A stretch of 8,817 bases of DNA from an uncultured delta proteobacterium (lineage in GTDB: Bacteria; RBG-13-61-14; DRUE01): NCBI GenBank assembly GCA_903930515.1, contig CAIYYW010000297.1, positions 1-8,817 on the forward strand. The letters are read 5' to 3'. A program made the translations under genes and the position numbers. Of this stretch, positions 4,199 to 8,817 are shown one piece after another (positions within the stretch are counted from its first letter, which is position 1; the number at the start of each line of letters is the position of its first letter). The notes under the pieces are model-generated. The model made no database searches. It saw only the letters and a list, made by a program, of their open reading frames with translations, and had not been told where the DNA came from.

Positions 4199-6634
4199 AT
4201 GATGTCAGTCGTGGATAAAGATAGCGAACTGGTCCAGGTCCAAGCGCGCAAAATTCTGGGCGGCCACCGAGTTTGGCTCAGGGAAAATTCCCGGACCGGG
4301 AGCGCCTGGGAAATCCTGAAGGCGGACACGCTGGTTTTCGACCGGGTTTTGGCCTTGGCGTTCCCGGTGTTCGGGGTGGGGATGACGGACCGGATCGCCT
4401 TGGTGGCGCTGGGGAGCTACGGCCGGGGGGAAGTCTGCCCGCATTCGGATCTGGACCTGTTGATCCTGCACCGGGATTTGCCGCTGCGGAAGCTGGAGGA
4501 TTTTTCCGGCCGGCTCCTGGGTCTGCTCTGGGACCAGAAAATCCAGGTCGGGCACGGCATCCGGACCATTGAGCAATGCCTGAAACTTTCCGAGAAAGAT
4601 TACGCGGTGCTCACCTCGGTTTTGGACGGACGGCTGGTGGCCGGGAGCGGGGAGCTGTTCCGGGACCTGGCCCAAGGCGTTGAAAAATTGGCGGGGGGGC
4701 ATAAGCGGGAATATTTTTCGGTCAAACTGGAGGAACGCCGGAAGCGCCAATTGAAATTCGGCGACGCCGTTTGGATGAACGAGCCACACCTGATGGAGGG
4801 GACCGGGGGTCTAAGGGACTGGCATTTGGTGGAATGGTTCAGCCGCTTTTGCCTGGGGCTCCCGGCTGAGGAAGGGCTTTTGAAATCGGGCCTGGCCACC
4901 AGGTCTGAGCTGAAAAAATTGAGGGACGGCCGGTCGCGGATGCTCCGGGCCCGGATCGGTTTGCATTTAATGACCGGGGAAAAAACCGACCAGGCCCGGC
5001 TGGAATATCAAAAGGGGTTGTCTGAATTTTTAGGGGTCAAGCCCCGGTCCGGCAGGGCGGAAGAGGATGCCTTGCTGGAATATGTCCTGACCGGGGCGGA
5101 GCTTGCGGAGGAGACGCTTGAGCGGATGATCCGGAAGCTTAAGCGGGATTTCAAGCTTGATGACCAAAGCGGGGCCGGGGAGGGGAAAAAGCCTTTGCCG
5201 GGATCAACGGGCGCAAAGCCGGCATCCGGGCCGGGGACAATTTCCCCGCGGGAATTAGGGGACTCGCCCCTGCTCATCGGGCTGAAAAAATCCGGGGAGC
5301 TGAAATCATTCCTGCCCGAGTTGGACCAGGCCTTTTATCTCGGACAGCGGGACGCTTATCACATTTACACGGTGGGCTGGCATTCGTTAAGATGCCTGAT
5401 CCGGATTGAGGAGATGGAGAAAACGCCGGAGTTCGGGGAAGACCCGGAGATCAACTGGACGATCTTGAAGCTGGCCGGATTGATCCATGACCTGGGCAAG
5501 GGGACCGGATCGGACCATCTCAAAACCGGCGGCGAATTGGCGCGCCGGATCGGGAGGAGGTTCCATCTAAAGGCGGAGACGGGGCTTTTGGAATTTTTGG
5601 TTTCCGAACATATGCTTTTGAACCATTACGCGCAACGGAGGGATTTTTACGAGCGCAAGGCCAGCGCGCACCTGATCCGGAAGATCAAGGACTCGTCGCG
5701 CCTGAAGATGCTTTACCTGCTGACCTGCGCGGACATCCAGGCGGTGAGCGCGAAGAGCTGGACCAGTTGGAAGGCCGAGCTGTTGCGTTCGCTTTACCAC
5801 TGGCTGCTGTTGCAAATGGAAAAGCGGGAGACCCCGCGGTTTTTGATCCAGAAGCGGATTCAGGTGATCCGGGATTTGATGGATGGGAGCGAGATTGACC
5901 GGAAGCTGATCCGGGAGCTGGAAAAACTTCCCACCCGTTATTTGCTGGGGAGCCGTCCGGAGAAACTGATCGGGCAGCTCCGGCTGGTGGAAGGCAGGGG
6001 GGAAGGGGAGAGCATCATCCAGGCGCAGAAGCTGGAAAAGCCCCGGCTGGAGCTTTCCGTGATCGGGGACGACCGTCCGGGCCTGTTCTCGGAACTGGCC
6101 GGGGTATTGAGCGCGCTCAACTACAACATTTTATCCGCGCAGATCAACACCCTGAAACAAAACACCGTCCTGGATATGTTCCTGGTGGAAGATTTAGTCG
6201 CGCGCCGGGCCGAGCAATGGCCTTTGGACACCGAGAGCAGGATTGAGACGCTCCGGAAAACCCTGGTCCTGGCGATGGAGAAGAAAATTTTCGCAACCGA
6301 TTTGCTCCGGAAGAAGAAAGGGATTTTCAAGCCCCGTCCCCAGTTCCGGATTTGCGCCGAGGTCCAGGCCGACCAGGACAGCTCGGACGATTATACCATC
6401 GTGGAAGTGCAGGCCCGGGACCGCACCGGATTGCTCTACAAAATCACCCGCGCCATTTTCGAGCAGGGACTGGATATCCATTTCGCCAAGGTCAGCACGC
6501 GCGCGGAAAAGGTCTTTGATGTCTTTTACCTGCTTGATTCAGCTACCAAAGAAAAAGCCGGCATGGAAAAAATTTCAACCCTGCTCCACGCCTTGTCTGG
6601 GTGTCTGGAGGAAAAAATTGAAACCGGGGATTGA
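4199..6634 (+). CDS. glnD: [Protein-PII] uridylyltransferase / uridylyl-removing enzyme
   Basis: An 811-residue bifunctional nitrogen sensor that uridylylates PII proteins when glutamine is low and removes UMP when it is high. Domains in order: nucleotidyltransferase with G72-S73-Y-G-R-G and S-D84-L-D86 (both metal-binding Asp present) and EGTGGLRDW around residue 200; a Gly/Pro/Ser-rich linker at about 320-352; an HD domain with H395, LIHDLGKG (H430-D431) and D439-H440; ACT1 from about 616 (VIGDDRPGLFSELAGVLS); ACT2 from about 732 (VQARDRTGLLYKITRAIF). Family members are usually about 850-950 residues, so this one is slightly short but has every domain. No PII or glutamine synthetase gene is next to it. 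Two consecutive ATGs (4199 and 4202) are possible starts, and neither has a Shine-Dalgarno sequence. Translation probably begins on a leaderless mRNA. The gene has its own promoter, and its stop codon overlaps the next promoter. Confidence 0.93.
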   Translation: MMSVVDKDSELVQVQARKILGGHRVWLRENSRTGSAWEILKADTLVFDRVLALAFPVFGVGMTDRIALVALGSYGRGEVCPHSDLDLLILHRDLPLRKLEDFSGRLLGLLWDQKIQVGHGIRTIEQCLKLSEKDYAVLTSVLDGRLVAGSGELFRDLAQGVEKLAGGHKREYFSVKLEERRKRQLKFGDAVWMNEPHLMEGTGGLRDWHLVEWFSRFCLGLPAEEGLLKSGLATRSELKKLRDGRSRMLRARIGLHLMTGEKTDQARLEYQKGLSEFLGVKPRSGRAEEDALLEYVLTGAELAEETLERMIRKLKRDFKLDDQSGAGEGKKPLPGSTGAKPASGPGTISPRELGDSPLLIGLKKSGELKSFLPELDQAFYLGQRDAYHIYTVGWHSLRCLIRIEEMEKTPEFGEDPEINWTILKLAGLIHDLGKGTGSDHLKTGGELARRIGRRFHLKAETGLLEFLVSEHMLLNHYAQRRDFYERKASAHLIRKIKDSSRLKMLYLLTCADIQAVSAKSWTSWKAELLRSLYHWLLLQMEKRETPRFLIQKRIQVIRDLMDGSEIDRKLIRELEKLPTRYLLGSRPEKLIGQLRLVEGRGEGESIIQAQKLEKPRLELSVIGDDRPGLFSELAGVLSALNYNILSAQINTLKQNTVLDMFLVEDLVARRAEQWPLDTESRIETLRKTLVLAMEKKIFATDLLRKKKGIFKPRPQFRICAEVQADQDSSDDYTIVEVQARDRTGLLYKITRAIFEQGLDIHFAKVSTRAEKVFDVFYLLDSATKEKAGMEKISTLLHALSGCLEEKIETGD

Positions 6635-6668
6635 CAAACCCGGATAAAATAATAATATTATTGTCAAT
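6630..6668. promoter_or_regulatory. Inverted repeat spanning the grpE promoter (possible operator)
   Basis: ATTGACAA (6630-6637) and TTGTCAAT (6661-6668) are perfect 8-bp reverse complements separated by 23 bp. Their centres are 31 bp apart, about three helical turns, so both half-sites face the same side of DNA. They cover the -35 element and the predicted transcript start. An unrelated 12-bp palindrome, AATAATATTATT (6651-6662), lies between and overlaps the -10. A regulator binding here is inference. Confidence 0.45.
6631..6658 (+). promoter_or_regulatory. Predicted sigma70-type promoter of grpE-dnaK
   Basis: A perfect TTGACA (6631-6636) lies 16 bp before TAATAT (6653-6658). The -35 overlaps the glnD stop codon TGA (6632-6634). 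The predicted start is near 6665, giving a leader of about 180 nt. A much weaker sigma32-like reading exists (TTGAAA at 6618-6623, 15 bp, then CCCGGATAA), but its -10 is a poor match. No CIRCE sequence (TTAGCACTC-N9-GAGTGCTAA) is visible. Confidence 0.6.
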
Positions 6669-6734
6669 TATCATAAAAGGGGGATTGAGGCGCCGGCTGA
6701 GAATCGCGGCGCGGTTGTTTTCAGGGATCGTATG

Positions 6735-6811
6735 CAAAAAGTATTTGTTATTCCTTTTGGGAATTCAAGGGTCACGGGGAAAAATTCCGAAAGGGATGGG
6801 GATACTTTTTG
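6735..6811 (+). promoter_or_regulatory. Long imperfect hairpin in the grpE-dnaK leader
   Basis: The outer stem is CAAAAAGTAT (6735-6744) with ATACTTTTTG (6802-6811), ten perfect pairs. The inner stem is 6752-6765 with 6783-6796, fourteen positions with one G-G mismatch and one G-U wobble, closing a 17-nt loop. The stems are joined by an internal loop of 7 and 5 nt with further possible G-U pairs. The structure ends 24 nt before the grpE ribosome-binding site (GGGAG, 6835-6839). It could be a leader regulator of heat-shock expression, an attenuator, or a DNA site. The pairing is visible and the role is inferred. Confidence 0.6.
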
Positions 6812-6844
6812 TTTTGAGGGCCGGGCGTAACAATGGGAGTTCTG

Positions 6845-7774
6845 ATGGCAGAAGAAAACCCCAAAGATTTAGTTGAGAAAAAGCCGGAAGGGCAGGCCGA
6901 AGCCGGTCTGGAAACGGCGGGGCAGACGGACCTTTCCGGCCCGGCGGAAAAAGCGGACGAGCCGGAGCCGGTCTCGGGGAAGCCCGGTGCCGGGGAGGGG
7001 GATGAAGGTCCGAGCCTGGAGCCGAGCGAGGAGTTGAAGCGGGCGCTGGACGAGGCTGCGGCGAGCCTGGAGCGGAGCGAGGAGAAGAAGCGGAAAGAAA
7101 AAGAACAGCCGCCGATCCCCACCGAGCAGGAGCTCAAGCTCAAGATGGAGATTTTGGAACTGCGGCGCCGGGTGAAGGATTTGGAACTGGAACTGGAAAA
7201 TAAGGCGCGGGAGGTCAAGCAGAATTACGATCAGGGGATGATGATCAAGAACCAGTTTGAGGGATACAAGACTCGGGTAAAGAGGGAAAAGGCGGACTGG
7301 TTCAATTACGGGCAGGAACCTTTGCTTAAGGAACTGCTGGTGGTCCTGGATAATTTTGAGCGGGCGGTGTCGCATGCCAAGCGGCCGGAGGATTTTGACG
7401 CGCTCAAGACGGGGATTGAGATGATTTACCGCCAGTTGGTCAAGATGATGGATGATTTCGGGGTAAAGCAATTGCAGACGGTTGGCCAGGCCTTTAACCC
7501 GCTTTATCACGAGGCCCTGGCCCAGACCGTCAGCCTGGAATATCCGCCCGGGATCGTGATTGAAGAGCATACCAAGGGGTATCTGCTCAAAGACCGGCTG
7601 CTCCGGGCCTCCCGGGTGACCATCAGCGCCTTGCCCAAGGTGGAAGAACCCGGGCAACCAGCCGCGCCCGGGTCTTTGGGAGAATGCGAAACGAAAGAGC
7701 AAGACAAAAAACCGGCTGAGGTAAAAGCCGATGCAGGTGAGAATCCGGAAGGTAAAGGGGGAGATCAGCTCTAA
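6845..7774 (+). CDS. grpE: GrpE, nucleotide exchange factor of DnaK
   Basis: A 309-residue cytoplasmic co-chaperone that releases ADP from DnaK as a dimer. The core (about residues 120-262) is unmistakable: [29 protein letters not shown], then [15 protein letters not shown], and a beta-domain ending [19 protein letters not shown] heptad-like coiled coil at about 95-165 precedes and enters it. Flanking it are an acidic, Pro/Gly/Glu-rich N-terminal region of about 75 residues and a charged tail of about 45 residues, making the protein much longer than the usual 180-220. I chose ATG 6845 because GGGAG (6835-6839) lies 5 nt upstream. The in-frame ATG at 6833 has only GAGGG 12 nt away. The stop overlaps the dnaK start by one base, so the two are translationally coupled. 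No hrcA gene is visible upstream, where glnD sits instead. Confidence 0.95.
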   Translation: MAEENPKDLVEKKPEGQAEAGLETAGQTDLSGPAEKADEPEPVSGKPGAGEGDEGPSLEPSEELKRALDEAAASLERSEEKKRKEKEQPPIPTEQELKLKMEILELRRRVKDLELELENKAREVKQNYDQGMMIKNQFEGYKTRVKREKADWFNYGQEPLLKELLVVLDNFERAVSHAKRPEDFDALKTGIEMIYRQLVKMMDDFGVKQLQTVGQAFNPLYHEALAQTVSLEYPPGIVIEEHTKGYLLKDRLLRASRVTISALPKVEEPGQPAAPGSLGECETKEQDKKPAEVKADAGENPEGKGGDQL

Positions 7775-8817
7775 TGCCCAAAGTAATTGGTATTGATCTG
7801 GGGACCACTTTCAGTTGCGTGGCCGCGGTGGAAGGGGGAGAGCCGGTGGTGATTCCCAACCAGGAGGGTAGCCGGACCACGCCCTCGGTGGTGGCGATCA
7901 CGGAGACCGGGGAGCGCCTGGTGGGGCAGATCGCCCGGAGGCAGGCGATCACCAACCCGGAGAACACGGTGTTCGCAATCAAGCGCCTGATCGGGAGAAG
8001 GTTCAATTCAAATGAAGTCAAAAAAGCGATTGAGATGCTTCCTTATACCATCGTGGAAGCCAAAAACGGAGACGCCTGGCTGGAGGTGAGAGGGAAACAG
8101 ATGAGCCCGAGCGAGGTGAGCGCGATCGTGCTCCGGAAGATGAAGGAGATCGCGGAGGAATACCTGGGCGAGGAAGTGAAAGAGGCGGTGGTCACGGTCC
8201 CGGCCTATTTCAATGACGCCCAGCGCCAGGCCACCAAGGACGGCGGGAAGATCGCGGGACTGGATGTGCTCCGGATCATCAACGAGCCGACCGCGGCCGC
8301 GCTTGCATACGGCCTGGACAAGGGGGGCGGGGAAAAAATCGCTGTGTTTGATCTGGGCGGAGGCACTTTTGATATCTCAATTATGGAAATCGGGGAGGGG
8401 GTGTTTGAGGTGCTGAGCACCAACGGAGACACCTACCTGGGCGGAGAAGATTTTGACAACCGGGTGATGAACTATCTGGTGGACAAATTCGCGGAAGAAC
8501 AGAAGGTGGATCTATCCAAAGACAAAATGGCGCTCCAGCGTCTGAAGGAGGCCTCGGAGCGGGCCAAATGCGAATTGAGTTCCTCTCCGGAAACCGACAT
8601 CAACCTTCCCTTCATCACCGCGGACGCCAAGGGTCCCAAGCATCTGAATGTGCACATCACCCGGGACCAGTTGGAGGGGATGGTGGAGGACCTGATTGAG
8701 CGGCTGGATGCTCCCTGCCGGACGGCGATGGAAGACGCGGGGTTGAAGCCGGAGGATCTTAACAAGGTAATCCTGGTGGGAGGGATGACCCGGATGCCCC
8801 AGGTGCAGAAGAAGGTG
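7774..8817 (+). CDS. dnaK: Chaperone protein DnaK (Hsp70), 3' end beyond the window
   Basis: The first 348 residues of an ATP-dependent Hsp70, covering most of the nucleotide-binding domain; the frame is open to the window end. Visible motifs: [13 protein letters not shown] (phosphate-1, near residue 5), K70 in [31 protein letters not shown]171 in [23 protein letters not shown] (D193, T198), and [14 protein letters not shown] (332-345). K70 and E171 have the same numbers as in E. coli DnaK, so there are no indels before that point. The segment [20 protein letters not shown] is the insert typical of Gram-negative Hsp70s. The ATG overlaps the grpE stop (TAATG), and a GGGGGAG stretch about 10 nt upstream serves as ribosome-binding site. 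The substrate-binding domain and lid must lie downstream. Its job is folding with GrpE and, by family knowledge, DnaJ, which is not in the window. Confidence 0.97.
   Translation, partial: MPKVIGIDLGTTFSCVAAVEGGEPVVIPNQEGSRTTPSVVAITETGERLVGQIARRQAITNPENTVFAIKRLIGRRFNSNEVKKAIEMLPYTIVEAKNGDAWLEVRGKQMSPSEVSAIVLRKMKEIAEEYLGEEVKEAVVTVPAYFNDAQRQATKDGGKIAGLDVLRIINEPTAAALAYGLDKGGGEKIAVFDLGGGTFDISIMEIGEGVFEVLSTNGDTYLGGEDFDNRVMNYLVDKFAEEQKVDLSKDKMALQRLKEASERAKCELSSSPETDINLPFITADAKGPKHLNVHITRDQLEGMVEDLIERLDAPCRTAMEDAGLKPEDLNKVILVGGMTRMPQVQKKV

Noticed and set aside
6624-6643. Hairpin CCGGG...CCCGG at the glnD stop as a terminator
   Set aside because: The stem is only five pairs with a 10-nt loop, there is no T-run after it, and the segment is better explained by the promoter elements that start at 6631.
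6732-6830. Small 32-codon ORF in the grpE leader starting at ATG 6732
   Set aside because: It has a weak AGGGATC-like upstream sequence, no recognisable motif, and sits mainly inside the long hairpin. A leader peptide is possible but there is no positive support.
6635-6844. CIRCE element or hrcA-type control upstream of grpE
   Set aside because: No TTAGCACTC/GAGTGCTAA pair is present in the leader, and the upstream gene is glnD, not hrcA.
6631-6876. 81-codon forward frame starting with TTG at the grpE promoter
   Set aside because: Its start codon is the promoter -35 element, it overlaps the grpE coding sequence in another frame, and the product has no familiar features.

Overview
The window reads as a chromosomal stretch of a GC-rich, probably Gram-negative (diderm) bacterium. 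The partial DnaK carries the extra segment in the first part of its ATPase domain that is typical of Gram-negative Hsp70s, and it aligns almost residue for residue with the E. coli protein as I remember it. Nothing here fixes the phylum. An uncultured lineage known from metagenomes is plausible, and that is inference. All convincing genes lie on the + strand.

Layout: (1) 1-489 has no credible gene. It holds a cluster of short palindromes (157-301), then a promoter/leader block at 397-495. (2) 490-1470 encodes a RhuM-family protein, typically an accessory gene. (3) 1471-1718 is intergenic and ends in a second, nearly identical copy of the same block (1613-1724). (4) 1719-2444 encodes a small nucleotidyltransferase-fold protein, followed after 4 nt by a multi-spanning GT39/ArnT-like glycosyltransferase (2449-4101). 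(5) A candidate terminator and an extended -10 promoter lie at 4136-4188, and glnD (PII uridylyltransferase/uridylyl-removing enzyme) starts at 4199 with almost no 5' leader. (6) A strong-looking promoter at the glnD stop codon and a leader of about 180 nt with a long imperfect hairpin precede grpE (6845-7774). dnaK overlaps grpE by 1 nt and runs off the window end.

Three ordinary cellular functions sit side by side: envelope glycan modification (NTase/GT operon), nitrogen sensing (GlnD) and protein folding (GrpE/DnaK). The accessory signal is on the left. rhuM lies between two roughly 100-bp direct repeats that each carry the same predicted promoter, Shine-Dalgarno sequence, start codon and second codon. 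rhuM and the nucleotidyltransferase gene therefore begin with duplicate 5' ends, which suggests a recent insertion or duplication that put rhuM under a copied expression signal.

The most useful leads are this duplicated leader, the structured grpE-dnaK leader with its own inverted repeat at the promoter, and the nearly leaderless glnD start. No complete new defence or mobile system is demonstrated.
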